From assembly GCA_035493895.1 (NCBI GenBank), contig DATJHM010000116.1, positions 1-41,715 of the forward strand: a DNA stretch of 41,715 nucleotides. Reading direction: 5' to 3'. The DNA is from DATJHM01 sp035493895. Its GTDB lineage: Bacteria > Chloroflexota > Ktedonobacteria > Ktedonobacterales > Ktedonobacteraceae. The position numbers and the translations under genes were made by a program. Under the pieces are notes generated by a model that was not told the origin of the DNA, searched no databases, and saw only the letters and a program-made list of their open reading frames with translations. Below, in pieces: positions 1-7,992 of the stretch. Each line of letters begins with the position of its first letter. Position 1 is the first letter of the stretch.

Positions 1-497
1 TCCACAATGGTCAGGAATGGGGACAATTTGAAGATCTCTGGGAAGACGATTCGCATGCTCCGCCCCAATTCAAACGCGTCCAATCGCGTCCGTTACGCTG
101 GGCCGAAAACGCGGATACTATCGGGCTGGCTATCCGTGATCGATACCGTTTCCTGCTGGGTCTACGCCAGCAACATCCGGGTCTGCACTCCCCCAACTTC
201 TATCCGAACGATTATGACTGGAACTGGCACAGCTTCTCGCCCGAGGGCTATGGCGTCGATGAACAGCGACAGGTGATTATCTATCACCGCTGGGGAAATG
301 CCGCCGATGGCCAGATCGAGCGCTTTATGGTCGTCTTGAACTTCTCAGATACCGCACAGTACGTCACCATCCCTCTCCCCACCAATGGGCAATGGACGGA
401 TCTGCTGAACGGGAATACGCTCGTCACGACGCAGGACTACCGCCTGCTCAACTATCCCATCCCCTCCAATTGGGGCTGCCTGTTCTGGCAAAAATAG
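1..497 (+). CDS. C-terminal part of a GH13 (alpha-amylase family) glycosidase, 5' truncated
   Basis: The open frame enters from the left edge (first full codon at 3) and stops with TAG at 495-497, leaving about 164 residues. It begins with His-Asn-Gly-Gln-Glu-Trp-Gly, which fits the end of a GH13 barrel, followed by an Arg-x-Leu-Arg-Trp segment and then Tyr-Arg-Phe-Leu-Leu-Gly-Leu-Arg-Gln-Gln-His-Pro-Gly-Leu, the helix typical of the barrel end in maltogenic, trehalose-type and branching enzymes. The last 75 residues look like the small beta-sandwich C-domain (VVLNFSDTAQYVTIPL). The exact substrate cannot be told because the catalytic Asp/Glu/Asp region lies outside the window. A shared hairpin with the convergent gene follows the stop. 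Confidence 0.8.
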   Translation, partial: HNGQEWGQFEDLWEDDSHAPPQFKRVQSRPLRWAENADTIGLAIRDRYRFLLGLRQQHPGLHSPNFYPNDYDWNWHSFSPEGYGVDEQRQVIIYHRWGNAADGQIERFMVVLNFSDTAQYVTIPLPTNGQWTDLLNGNTLVTTQDYRLLNYPIPSNWGCLFWQK

Positions 498-498
498 C

Positions 499-555
499 AA
501 GAAGAAGAATGCAGGAACAAACCATTGTCTTTCCCATCCCTGCATCCTTCTTCTT
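499..555. terminator. Bidirectional hairpin between convergent genes
   Basis: Arms 499-515 and 539-555 are complementary over 17 bases with one mismatch (AAGAAGAAGAATGCAGG against CCTGCATCCTTCTTCTT). The A-rich left arm and T-rich right arm give a U-rich 3' side in either direction. The stop codon of the minus-strand gene lies in the right arm. It probably ends transcription from both sides. Confidence 0.65.
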
Positions 556-1135
556 ACGCTTCTGGCTGCGTTTTATGTCGTTGACGATAGGCACTGGCTT
601 TGAAACGACTTCCACAGCGAGCCATTGAACACCAGGAGCCTGAACGATTTTTCGAGGTATCGTAGAATGCTTTCTGGCAACGATCGTTCCGACAGGCCTT
701 CAGTCTCGCCCAGCTACCATCAATCATCGATGTAAACATAATACTGATCAGGCGAGCAATTACCCCATCGAGCCCGGGAATGTCCGGTTCGAGTGCGGGT
801 AATGCATCATGCTGAAAACGCACGGTGAGCGGTGCATTGCTGGCAAGATGATTGAGCACCTCGTCCTGCACAGATGGCTCCTCGAAGCCGCTATTCGCAC
901 GCAAGAAACTGCGCAATGCTTCGCGCAAACGCAAAACCCGCCGAAAATCTCCCTCCGTGACCGGTATACCATCTGCCAGCAATTGATGCGCCACCAGCCA
1001 GATCCGCAGTTGCTCAGGAGTCGTCAACTCAACATGCGCATATCGCCTGCTCCCATATTGGGTATTCACAAAATCCTGAATGACAGCAAGCTGTCCAGGA
1101 GCATCTTTACCTGACTCGTCCGATATAGTCGTCAT
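554..1135 (-). CDS. CGNR-type zinc finger protein with N-terminal ABATE-like domain
   Basis: 193 aa. The N-terminal two thirds match the stress-related ABATE-like domain in layout: FVNTQYGSRRYAHVEL near the start, then helices rich in Arg and Leu. The C-terminus holds the treble-clef-like zinc site with Cys148, Cys153, Cys169 and Cys174 in the order C-x4-C ... WC-x4-C, around an Asp-Thr-Ser-Lys-Asn-Arg-Ser segment. The hallmark Cys-Gly-Asn-Arg is Cys-Gly-Ser-Arg here, a conservative change. Such proteins are usually taken as DNA-binding regulators; the target is unknown. ATG 1135 follows GGAGTGGGGGT, and the promoter upstream contains a palindrome, which suggests autoregulation. Confidence 0.85.
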   Translation of the reverse strand: MTTISDESGKDAPGQLAVIQDFVNTQYGSRRYAHVELTTPEQLRIWLVAHQLLADGIPVTEGDFRRVLRLREALRSFLRANSGFEEPSVQDEVLNHLASNAPLTVRFQHDALPALEPDIPGLDGVIARLISIMFTSMIDGSWARLKACRNDRCQKAFYDTSKNRSGSWCSMARCGSRFKASAYRQRHKTQPEA

Positions 1136-1165
1136 ACCCCCACTCCTTTCTTCCTATATATAACC

Positions 1166-1195
1166 AGTATATCAGATATACCAGTAAATATTCAA
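1166..1195 (-). promoter_or_regulatory. Promoter of the CGNR gene with embedded palindrome
   Basis: On the minus strand, -35 TTGAAT (1195-1190), 18 bp spacer and -10 TATACT (1171-1166). The spacer and -10 contain the perfect inverted repeat GTATATC-A-GATATAC (1167-1181), a likely operator. The predicted transcript starts near 1158, about 23 nt before the ATG. Confidence 0.6.
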
Positions 1196-1295
1196 GGAGA
1201 TAGCAATGAGAATAGTTTCTATCTACATCTATTTATAGGTAACTTTTCTTCTTGCTTTCTGCTAAATAAACCAAAAAGGGAACGGCTCAATGCCC

Positions 1296-2183
1296 CTATG
1301 AGGCGCTGAAATTGACAACCTGAGCCAGAGATCCGTCACTACAAGTGGACAGCTCACACCAGTAGATGGCCGCCACAAACTGCCCGGGATTATTCATCGT
1401 AAACGAGAAATATCCACCGGGAGAGCCCGAATGTATGGTCAGTACCTGACTCTGAGTATCATAGTCACCATCTCTATAAAACTTCGTCACAGCGTAACCA
1501 GCATCACCTGCCGCTTTATAAGTGATGTACATCTTCGTTCCAATAGTAAAGCTCGATTGCGAATCAGTCGGCTCGTAGTTAGAATCGATCCCTGAAGAGC
1601 TCTGGGCCGCAGTAATCTTGGAGGACGCAAGGGCATCGATCTGACTGCGCGTGGGTGCACTACTGGCGCTCGGCGTTTCGGCAAGCGCCGTCGACAACGC
1701 GACATTTGTGGCATCGGCATTCTTGACGCCCTGCTGGTGAACGTAAACGACTGAACCAATAAGAATACTGCCAATGACAACAACGACCACAAGCGTAATT
1801 ACTGCCGTAATAGCGCACCCATTGGCCTTTTTCCGCTGTTGCATAGGCTGCGGTGACATAGAGCCTGGATACGACATTTGTGGTGGTGACATAGAGCCTG
1901 GATACGACATTTGTGGTGGTGGCATGGAGCCTGGATACGACATTTGTGGTGGCGGTGGCGCACCATAGGGATAAGCCGGTGGTGGTGGCGGCGTATACGC
2001 ATCCGGTGGTGAACCCGCCAGCCCGGGCTCCGGAGCCGCCACAGTCGGTGGCACTCCCTGGTTGGGCGGCGAGGCAAAAACCGTCGGAGGGATTGGTGAT
2101 CCAGAGTTCGTTACAGCTACACCGCAGTTTGGACAATAATTCAAGCCTGATGGCACTTCGTAGCGGCAATTTTGGCATTGCAT
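1296..2183 (-). CDS. Zinc-ribbon, proline-rich, single-pass membrane protein
   Basis: 295 aa, unrecognised beyond its modules. Residues 3-20 form a zinc ribbon (Cys3, Cys6, Cys17, Cys20). A Pro-rich stretch follows, ending in tandem copies of an 11-residue unit of the form MSPPQMSYPGS (about residues 79-113), then Lys-Lys and one hydrophobic segment (about 124-148). The last 145 residues are an extracytoplasmic domain rich in Ser and Thr with a beta-strand pattern and two Cys near the end (YWCELSTC). The ATG at 2183 is chosen over an in-frame TTG at 2204 because AAGGAA lies just upstream of it. The shape is that of a cytoplasmic zinc ribbon tethered to an external domain, common in Chloroflexota, but no role can be assigned. 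Confidence 0.8.
   Translation of the reverse strand: MQCQNCRYEVPSGLNYCPNCGVAVTNSGSPIPPTVFASPPNQGVPPTVAAPEPGLAGSPPDAYTPPPPPAYPYGAPPPPQMSYPGSMPPPQMSYPGSMSPPQMSYPGSMSPQPMQQRKKANGCAITAVITLVVVVVIGSILIGSVVYVHQQGVKNADATNVALSTALAETPSASSAPTRSQIDALASSKITAAQSSSGIDSNYEPTDSQSSFTIGTKMYITYKAAGDAGYAVTKFYRDGDYDTQSQVLTIHSGSPGGYFSFTMNNPGQFVAAIYWCELSTCSDGSLAQVVNFSAS
1856..1955. repeat. 33-bp coding tandem repeat
   Basis: About three near-identical copies of a 33-bp unit containing GAGCCTGGATACGACATTTG. They lie in frame within the zinc-ribbon gene and encode the MSPPQMSYPGS repeats. Because the unit is a multiple of three, copy number can change without breaking the frame. Confidence 0.85.
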
Positions 2184-2506
2184 TGATTCGCTGGTTCCTT
2201 CCAATAATTACTGTATAAACTGAACAACATCGATAAGTTTATTTCTCTTACCACGATAAAATGTTACTTTTCTGATTTTATCACGATTTGCGAATTGATA
2301 GAACTGACATAGGAATAAATACATAAACAATATATATTGCAAACAGGCCAGATTACGCTAATCGCAGATAAACTTTCAGGGACCTTCATTCGTGTTATTT
2401 GAATGAAAAGAAGACGAAAATCGTGATGGCGTAACCGGAAATACCGATTCGCGATGCAGTTATGGAATGAGTGAAAAATCATATTGGAAAGGAGAATTCA
2501 GGAGCT
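2184..2506. other. Divergent intergenic region
   Basis: A 323-bp AT-rich region between divergent genes, so it should hold both promoters. An inverted repeat GATAAAAT/ATTTTATC is at 2255-2262 and 2275-2282. ATCACGATT near 2280 has its reverse complement near 2418. I cannot name a convincing -35/-10 pair. No gene is seen here. Confidence 0.4.
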
Positions 2507-3451
2507 ATGAATACACCATCGCAAACAAAGAATAATACACCCACAGGTTGGATAGAGACGCCTCCGCTCAGCCCATCGTTGCGCCACTGGAGCGGCGAAG
2601 CAATTGAGCGCCAGAGATGGCTGGATCTGCTGGCAGTTCCTCTGCAAAACTGGGCGCACTCACTTTTCGCGACTCCTGAAGCACGAAAGTTCAAGGATGT
2701 GCTTCACGGCACATGGTTAGGCCACCCGCTGCACCCGGCAGTCACCGATATTCCCATCGGTTCCTGGACCGCGACCCTGCTCTTCGATTCGCTCTGGCTG
2801 ACCTCGAAAAATTCCGAGTTTGCGCGTGCCGCCAATATCACGCTGATGCTGGGTTTGCTGGGTGGGAGTGTCTCCGCTGCCACAGGTCTTGCTGATTGGA
2901 GCGAAACGGACGCAACCGATCGCCGCGTTGGGATCGCACATGGCCTTTTGAATGCGAGTGCAATGCTGGCAAATCTCATCTCCTGCGGCTTGCGCTTTGG
3001 CGGAAGGCGCAAGGCAGGCATTCTCTATTCCAGCCTTGCCTACACGCTAACGATGTTTTCATCGTATCTGGGTGGCGAATTGAGCTTTGCCAAAGGCATT
3101 GGCGTCAATCATGTCGCCTGGGAAGCCGGTTCAGACGACTTCAGCGCGGTAATCGACACGATAGAGCTGCCGGAGCGGAAGTTAACCCGCGTGGATGCGA
3201 ACGGCATTCCTGTTGTACTCTGGAAAGAGGGCGAGCTGATCTACGCCCTGGCCGCGACCTGTTCGCATGCCGGTGGACCGCTCGATGAAGGGACCTGTCA
3301 GGATGGCTCCGTCTCCTGCTCCTGGCACGGCTCTACCTTCCGCCTGAGTGATGGAGCCGTGCTCAACGGCCCGGCTGTCTATGCTCAGCCCACCTTCGAA
3401 GTGCGCGTGCGCAATGGCAAGGTCGAGCTGCGCAGGCTCGAGCACGCGTAA
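2507..3451 (+). CDS. DUF2231 membrane domain fused to a Rieske [2Fe-2S] domain
   Basis: 314 aa. The N-terminal half contains the DUF2231 pattern (GTWLGHPLHPAVTDIPIGSW near residue 75) with several hydrophobic segments, a probable four-helix membrane domain. The C-terminal 100 residues are a Rieske ferredoxin-like domain with both cluster ligand boxes: Cys-Ser-His-Ala-Gly-Gly-Pro-Leu and, about 15 residues on, Cys-Ser-Trp-His-Gly. It is probably a membrane-anchored electron carrier; its partner is not in the window. ATG 2507 is preferred over the frame opening at 2471 because AGGAG sits directly upstream and protein similarity begins there. Confidence 0.88.
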   Translation: MNTPSQTKNNTPTGWIETPPLSPSLRHWSGEAIERQRWLDLLAVPLQNWAHSLFATPEARKFKDVLHGTWLGHPLHPAVTDIPIGSWTATLLFDSLWLTSKNSEFARAANITLMLGLLGGSVSAATGLADWSETDATDRRVGIAHGLLNASAMLANLISCGLRFGGRRKAGILYSSLAYTLTMFSSYLGGELSFAKGIGVNHVAWEAGSDDFSAVIDTIELPERKLTRVDANGIPVVLWKEGELIYALAATCSHAGGPLDEGTCQDGSVSCSWHGSTFRLSDGAVLNGPAVYAQPTFEVRVRNGKVELRRLEHA

Positions 3452-3463
3452 AGCAATCGCGAT

Positions 3464-3519
3464 ATAGGAGAGGCATGTATCCATAGAACACAATACGCTA
3501 TGGTACATGCCTCTCCTAT
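3464..3519. terminator. Long hairpin after the Rieske gene
   Basis: Arms 3464-3486 and 3498-3519 match over 22 bases with one bulged base, around an 11-nt loop. No U-run follows. It lies 12 nt after the stop codon and probably terminates the gene or stabilises its mRNA 3' end. Confidence 0.6.
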
Positions 3520-3607
3520 CTTGTCTTCAGGGAAAGCGTTGTGGCGAAGACAGCTTCCCTGGTGTGACCTCATGATGGACCATTTCTCGCCAACCTCCTT
3601 TAGGGGC

Positions 3608-3638
3608 TTGACCTGGAGTAAACTCCAGGTTGTATGCT
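3608..3638 (+). promoter_or_regulatory. MerR-type promoter and operator
   Basis: -35 TTGACC (3608-3613) and -10 TATGCT (3633-3638) are separated by 19 bp, the lengthened spacer that MerR-family activators untwist. The perfect dyad ACCTGGAGTAAACTCCAGGT (3611-3630) fills the spacer. The core GGAGTnAACTCC resembles sites of the AdhR/NmlR-like MerR subgroup as I remember them. It lies directly before the merR-like gene, so the operon is very probably autoregulated. Confidence 0.85.
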
Positions 3639-3668
3639 TGTCTTGCAATCGGAAAGAAGGAGGCAATG

Positions 3669-4097
3669 ATGAACAAAGAACTATCCATCCAACAAGTTGC
3701 GGCGATAACCGGGCTTAGTATCGATACATTGCGTTACTATGAACGTTTAGGTCTTCTGGCTTCCGCCAGGATTCGTCGCTTGCCCAATGGACATCGACGC
3801 TACAGTGAGGCCGATCTGGAATGGATTGATTTTGTGAAACGCTTACGTGAAACCGCTATGCCCCTTGCTCAAATGCAGCATTTTGCAGAGATAACACGGC
3901 AAGGAGCGTCGACCATGAAAGAACGGCTCGAACTTCTCGAAGCTCACCAGCGCAAAGTATCTTTGGAGTTGCAAGAAATGCAGCGTACATTGACTCTCAT
4001 CGATGCAAAAATCGTTCTGTATCGTTCACTTGAAAGTGAACAATCTACTCTGTTAAAAGAACATGTCTGTTCTTCAGGAAAGAAACACCATGGTTAA
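3669..4097 (+). CDS. MerR family transcriptional regulator
   Basis: 142 aa. The winged helix-turn-helix is at residues 4-70 (SIQQVAAITGLSIDTLRYYERLGLL, then RLPNGHRRYSEADLEWI), followed by a dimerisation coiled coil of about 45 residues. There are no Cys residues in the region where metal-sensing MerR proteins place them, so an organic or redox signal is likelier than a metal. AAGGAGG ends at 3663; the tandem ATG codons at 3666 and 3669 are both possible, and 3669 has the better spacing. The gene is first in an operon and overlaps the next start by 8 nt. Its third-codon-position bases look less GC-rich than those of the SDR gene that follows. Confidence 0.93.
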   Translation: MNKELSIQQVAAITGLSIDTLRYYERLGLLASARIRRLPNGHRRYSEADLEWIDFVKRLRETAMPLAQMQHFAEITRQGASTMKERLELLEAHQRKVSLELQEMQRTLTLIDAKIVLYRSLESEQSTLLKEHVCSSGKKHHG

Positions 4098-4896
4098 AAT
4101 CTGGTTCATCACAGGTGCATCAAAAGGCTTTGGACGGGAATGGGCGGAAGCGGCCCTGGAACGGGGAGATATGGTTGCGGCAACGGCTCGCAACCTGGGG
4201 ACTCTGGACACGCTCGTCGAGAGGTACGGCAACGCCGTCTTGCCGCTCCAACTCGATGTCACCGACCGCAGCGCTGCTTTCGAGACGGTAAAGAGAGCCG
4301 CCGACCACTTCGGCAAGCTCGATGTTGTGATCAATAACGCCGGGTATGGTCACTTCGGCATGGTCGAGGAGCTGAGCGAGGACGACATCCGGGCGCAGAT
4401 GGAGACGAACTTCTTCGGCACGCTCTGGGTGACGCAGGCGGCACTGCCAATCATGCGCAAGCAGCACTCGGGCCACATTATCCAGATCACCAGCGGAGGC
4501 GGCATCATGGCGTTCCCGGGCATCGGTGCTTACCACGCGTCGAAGTGGGCAGTCGAGGGGTTGTCCCAGTCGCTGTCGCAGGAGGTCGAGCAGTTCGGCA
4601 TCCATATTACCTGCGTCGAGCCTGCGGCTTACTCAACGGACTGGCTGGCCGTTGGGGCGCGCCTCAGCGAGGAAAACCCCGACTATCAGATCGTGCGCGA
4701 GGGCATCGCGTATGGCTGGCAAGTCGGTAATCCCAGGGCAACCCGCACCGCCATCTTGAAGGTCGTTGACGCCGACCAACCCCCACTACGGATCTTCTTC
4801 GGCAACCTCCTGGAGTTGGTAACCCACGAGTACGAACAGCGCCTGGCGACCTGGAACGAGTGGCAGTCCGTCTCGCTTGAGGCACACGGGGCATAA
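4090..4896 (+). CDS. Short-chain dehydrogenase/reductase
   Basis: 268 aa classical SDR. The Rossmann cofactor motif TGASKGFG is near residue 8, Asn-Asn-Ala-Gly follows near residue 85, and the catalytic residues are the Ser of QITSGGG, Tyr148 and Lys152 (YHASK). An Arg after the glycine motif (TARN) suggests NADP(H). The substrate is unknown. The start at 4090 overlaps the end of the MerR gene, so translation is probably coupled. The pairing suggests that the MerR protein senses the substrate of the SDR, as in aldehyde-responsive MerR-dehydrogenase pairs; that is inference. Confidence 0.93.
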   Translation: MVKIWFITGASKGFGREWAEAALERGDMVAATARNLGTLDTLVERYGNAVLPLQLDVTDRSAAFETVKRAADHFGKLDVVINNAGYGHFGMVEELSEDDIRAQMETNFFGTLWVTQAALPIMRKQHSGHIIQITSGGGIMAFPGIGAYHASKWAVEGLSQSLSQEVEQFGIHITCVEPAAYSTDWLAVGARLSEENPDYQIVREGIAYGWQVGNPRATRTAILKVVDADQPPLRIFFGNLLELVTHEYEQRLATWNEWQSVSLEAHGA

Positions 4897-5223
4897 CCAG
4901 CAACTCCGCGCCTCCTGTTCCAAACGCCCGCCCATACGCATTCCGTTCCGCGACGTAGACCCAGTAGTGGCACGGTGGAGTGTAACGCAACTGTGCCTGC
5001 GAACTCGCTCTACCCCTCTCGCCCTTGAGAGGAGAGGCGGTTCACTTCATGCGTATGCACTCATTCAAACGCCGCCCTGATCGTTGGGCGGCGTTCGTCG
5101 TCTTTCTCAGATCCTCGTAAACCCTCTTAGGATTATTCAGCTCCTCTGTGTCATCCAGAAAAGGTGCGAAGGATCAAGACATACAAGGATCAGATTGACA
5201 CCGTTCGCTACCAGACAGCGTCA
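4897..5223. other. Gene-free stretch after the SDR gene
   Basis: A 327-bp region between convergent genes. It contains the hairpin at 5068-5095 and a shorter CCTCTC/GAGAGG repeat near 5017-5036. No coding pattern with a ribosome binding site is visible. Confidence 0.5.
5068..5095. terminator. GC-rich hairpin
   Basis: Perfect 10-bp arms AACGCCGCCC (5068-5077) and GGGCGGCGTT (5086-5095) with an 8-nt loop, followed by CGTCGTCTTTCTC. A probable terminator for the MerR-SDR operon, although it sits about 170 nt past the stop codon. Confidence 0.55.
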
Positions 5224-6495
5224 CTATGGGTGAGTCCACGAGGCCCAGGCGGTATCGTATTGGAGTCCACTCTTCTGGTAGGTGAACCCATATTGGAGCA
5301 CCTGACCCGCACTCATGCCGGTTACGCTCAATTCCCAACGTGACGTACTACTGTTATAGGTCATCTGCACATTCTGTTGTGAGAGTCCCGGACGAATATA
5401 GTGTAGGATCACATACCCTGCGGTCCAGCCACAGGCCTGGAACCAGGGCAGTGCGGAAGTTGCGCCTGAGTTCACCACACCTGACGCATAGGTGCCCGTA
5501 CATCCGGTTGGCGGTGGTGTAGGTGTGGGCGTGGGTGTCGTGCCGCCGCCAGAGCCGCTTGCGGTATAGACGCGAACATTATCGATAAGCATGGGCACGC
5601 CCGATTGCGTCGAGGCGGTCGGACCACCACCAAATGCAGCCGGGAAGCCTCCGCCCATCGCCAGATCAAAGATAATGAAAAACCCATGATCGACGGCATT
5701 CGTCCACGTGGTCGCATCGACCTGGTTCGCATTGACGGTGAAGTAATTCGCACCATCCAGGTACCAGCGAATCTGCTCGGGCGAGACACTTCGATCGATC
5801 TCTACTCTATAGGTGTGGAATCCAGTCTGACATCCAGAACATGCACGTTGCCCGCTCCCGATGCCGGTTGTTTCGTTGCAGGGACCACCAGGATCGACGC
5901 CACAGTGAAGCGTGCCAAAGACCGAACTCAGGCCATTGATATCCTCCATGATATCGACTTCGCCATCTTTCGGCCAGTTCTGGTCCACACGGTAGGACGC
6001 ACCAAGCATCCAGAAGGCAGGCCAGTATCCAGCTGCCGCCGCTCCAGAGACATTGGGCTGCTGGATCGAGGCCTCGACGGCCATTTCGCCGCCAGCAGGT
6101 GGCACGAAGTCCGAGCGCTGCGATTCGATGCGACCAGAGGTCCAGGTACTACCCGAGAGCAACGGCTTAATCGCAAGATGACCGCCACCGTCCTGATAGA
6201 CATTGTTTGTGCTGTTCGTCATCGTCTCAATTTCGCCTGTCCCCCAGCCAGTTCCAGTGTCGTACAACCAGTTGGCGGTATTCACTCCCGTGCCGGAAGC
6301 TCCGTTAAACTCGTCACTCCAGATTTGATTCCAGGTCGGAGCGGCGTGCGCACTGGGAGCGCCACTGGAGAACGCAAAACTCATAGCGGCAGCCATCAAT
6401 GCTGCAATGAGCAGTAACGCGACGATGCGACGCACATTGAGCGTTCGTTGCAAGCGAAGACCCCCTGCCGGGTCCCCCTGTGGAAACATCTGCAT
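5224..6495 (-). CDS. Secreted GH16 endo-beta-glucanase (laminarinase-like) with C-terminal CBM56-like module
   Basis: 423 aa. A long signal peptide spans residues 1-52 (Arg-rich start, hydrophobic core 24-45, cleavage near AHAA). The GH16 catalytic domain covers about 55-312 and carries the ExDxxE signature as Glu179, Asp181 and Glu184, the nucleophile and acid/base of retaining beta-glucanases. A Pro-Thr linker (319-329) leads to an 85-residue beta module with YVILHYIRPG, QQNVQMTY and QYDTAW, which resembles beta-1,3-glucan-binding CBM56 modules from memory. Probable role: extracellular breakdown of beta-1,3- or mixed-linked glucans, for example fungal or plant wall material. ATG 6495 is supported by AAAGAGGTAATC. 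The neighbouring LacI gene points the same way and may regulate it. Confidence 0.92.
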   Translation of the reverse strand: MQMFPQGDPAGGLRLQRTLNVRRIVALLLIAALMAAAMSFAFSSGAPSAHAAPTWNQIWSDEFNGASGTGVNTANWLYDTGTGWGTGEIETMTNSTNNVYQDGGGHLAIKPLLSGSTWTSGRIESQRSDFVPPAGGEMAVEASIQQPNVSGAAAAGYWPAFWMLGASYRVDQNWPKDGEVDIMEDINGLSSVFGTLHCGVDPGGPCNETTGIGSGQRACSGCQTGFHTYRVEIDRSVSPEQIRWYLDGANYFTVNANQVDATTWTNAVDHGFFIIFDLAMGGGFPAAFGGGPTASTQSGVPMLIDNVRVYTASGSGGGTTPTPTPTPPPTGCTGTYASGVVNSGATSALPWFQACGWTAGYVILHYIRPGLSQQNVQMTYNSSTSRWELSVTGMSAGQVLQYGFTYQKSGLQYDTAWASWTHP

Positions 6496-6581
6496 TGATT
6501 ACCTCTTTCTCGTCTGCAATAGATCCAGGAATGCGGGAGCAGCCTCCCTCTCTCCCTGAACCAATAGAGCTATTCGAATGC

Positions 6582-6602
6582 GAAAACTGCCCACCAGTTT
6601 TC
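6582..6602. promoter_or_regulatory. Inverted repeat upstream of the glucanase gene
   Basis: GAAAACTG (6582-6589) and CAGTTTTC (6595-6602) with a 5-nt centre, about 90 bp upstream of the glucanase ATG. It could be an operator or a leader hairpin. It differs from the AAACCGGTTT sites in front of the lacI-like gene. Confidence 0.4.
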
Positions 6603-6719
6603 ACAGAAGTATTCATAATTGCATGACTACCGGTCGATAGGATGACGATACCTACTTCATGCTCATAACAGAGAATGAATGAAGTGCGAGAGTATTTCGT
6701 GAACGCGAAGAATAGCTTG

Positions 6720-7826
6720 CTAAGATCCGCCTGGCAGCGAGCGCGGAGCCCCGCTGGAGGCTCGTACGATCAGGCTGGTTGGTAGCTGAACGCGCACAGG
6801 ATTATCTCGATAGATATGTTCCTGGGAAGATTTTGCTTTGTGGGGCGCAGATCGTTTTTGTGGTCCTTTCTCGACACGATGGTTTGCATCAATCATCGTC
6901 AAAAGGATTTCGCATGCTTTGCCTCCCATCTCGGAGAACGGTTGGTGGATCGTCGTCAAAGAGGGCCTCACGCGGGCAGAGAAGCTATTGTCATCAAAAC
7001 CAACGATGGAAATCTCTTCCGGCACGCGTATCCCTTGCTGTTCCGCGATCTCCAGGACACCATAGGCCATCTGATCATTGGCGACAAAGATGGCTGAGGG
7101 CCATGCGTGCCGCGCCCGCGAGAAGAGCGTGTTGGCACATTGCCGCCCACTCTCCGGCTCAAAAGTGCCCTGGAGAACCAGGGTAGGATCAACAGGAATT
7201 CCGGACTCGTGCAGCGCCTGACGATATCCGTGATACCGTTCGGCCGCACAGTAGTAGTGCTGAGGTCCCTGAATATGGGCAATACGCCTGTGCCCGGCTG
7301 CCAGCAGATACCTGGTTGCTTCATAACCGCTGGCGATGTTATCGACGCCGACCCAGGGGAGAATATCCGGTTTTTCCTGGTCATCAATCATCACCAGTGG
7401 AAGCCCCTGCTGGAAACGAGCCGTGAGATGGTGCGAAAGTTCGCCGGGGAAAATTGCCAGCAACCCGGCAATCATGCGCATGGAGAGAATATGGTCCAGC
7501 ACATCAGAGTGGTTGCGTTCTAAACCAGTGCTATATAACACCATTTCGTACGAGGAATATTCGATGAACTCGGCAATGCCATGCATGATCTCAGGGACAG
7601 AGGGCCATGTCAGTGGAGGAGCCAGCACGCCGATCAGGCGTGTACGGCCACCCGCCAATCCGGTTGCGGTGACATTCGGTACGAAATTGTATTCTCGCAC
7701 GATCTGCCTTACACGCTCAACAAGGTCAGGCGCAACGGATGGATTGTTGTTCAGGACGCGCGAGACGGTGGCTTTCGAGACGCCCGCTGCCCGTGCGATA
7801 TCCTGAATGGTGTACCTTTCCTGCAT
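6720..7826 (-). CDS. LacI family transcriptional regulator
   Basis: 368 aa. The helix-turn-helix and hinge occupy residues 5-58 (YTIQDIARAAGVSKATVSRVLNN), followed by a periplasmic-binding-protein-like sensor domain (LIGVLAPPLTWPSVPEIMHG ... SIVGFDDNSFSARVRPSLTTI). Residues about 310-345 are a charged Lys/Ser-rich insertion (EKGPQKRSAPHKAKSSQEH) not usual in the family. ATG 7826 puts the HTH at the usual distance from the start; an in-frame TTG at 7898 would add 24 residues but lacks a good ribosome site. It probably controls sugar genes such as the adjacent glucanase, and itself through the operators at 7908-7949. Confidence 0.92.
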   Translation of the reverse strand: MQERYTIQDIARAAGVSKATVSRVLNNNPSVAPDLVERVRQIVREYNFVPNVTATGLAGGRTRLIGVLAPPLTWPSVPEIMHGIAEFIEYSSYEMVLYSTGLERNHSDVLDHILSMRMIAGLLAIFPGELSHHLTARFQQGLPLVMIDDQEKPDILPWVGVDNIASGYEATRYLLAAGHRRIAHIQGPQHYYCAAERYHGYRQALHESGIPVDPTLVLQGTFEPESGRQCANTLFSRARHAWPSAIFVANDQMAYGVLEIAEQQGIRVPEEISIVGFDDNSFSARVRPSLTTIHQPFSEMGGKACEILLTMIDANHRVEKGPQKRSAPHKAKSSQEHIYRDNPVRVQLPTSLIVRASSGAPRSLPGGS

Positions 7827-7907
7827 ACGGTCACTCAGCTCCCTATATACTGCATCGCTGTTCTCAGTTAGCGTATGGGCCAGTTCTTCTCTGAACAAAC
7901 TCTGTGT

Positions 7908-7956
7908 GAAACCGCTTTCTTATGAGAAGAATAATGTATAAACCGGTTTCTGTCAA
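7908..7956 (-). promoter_or_regulatory. Autoregulated promoter of the lacI-like gene with two operators
   Basis: On the minus strand, -35 TTGACA (7956-7951), 17 bp spacer, -10 TATTCT (ending near 7928). Operator 1 is the perfect palindrome AAACCGGTTT (7940-7949) inside the spacer. Operator 2 is GAAACCGCTTTC (7908-7919) just past the predicted transcript start. Both contain the central CG dyad with flanking AAAC/GTTT or GAAA/TTTC typical of LacI-family sites. Confidence 0.8.
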
Positions 7957-7992
7957 GTTTTGGCACAGTGACGAGTAAAAGCTCATACCAAA

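Noticed and set aside
1856..1955. CRISPR-like direct repeats
   Set aside because: The 33-bp units are adjacent without spacers and encode in-frame proline-rich repeats.
5605..6417. 270-codon plus-strand frame opposite the GH16 gene
   Set aside because: The minus strand encodes a signal peptide, catalytic ExDxxE and binding module; the opposite frame has no domain and no ribosome site.
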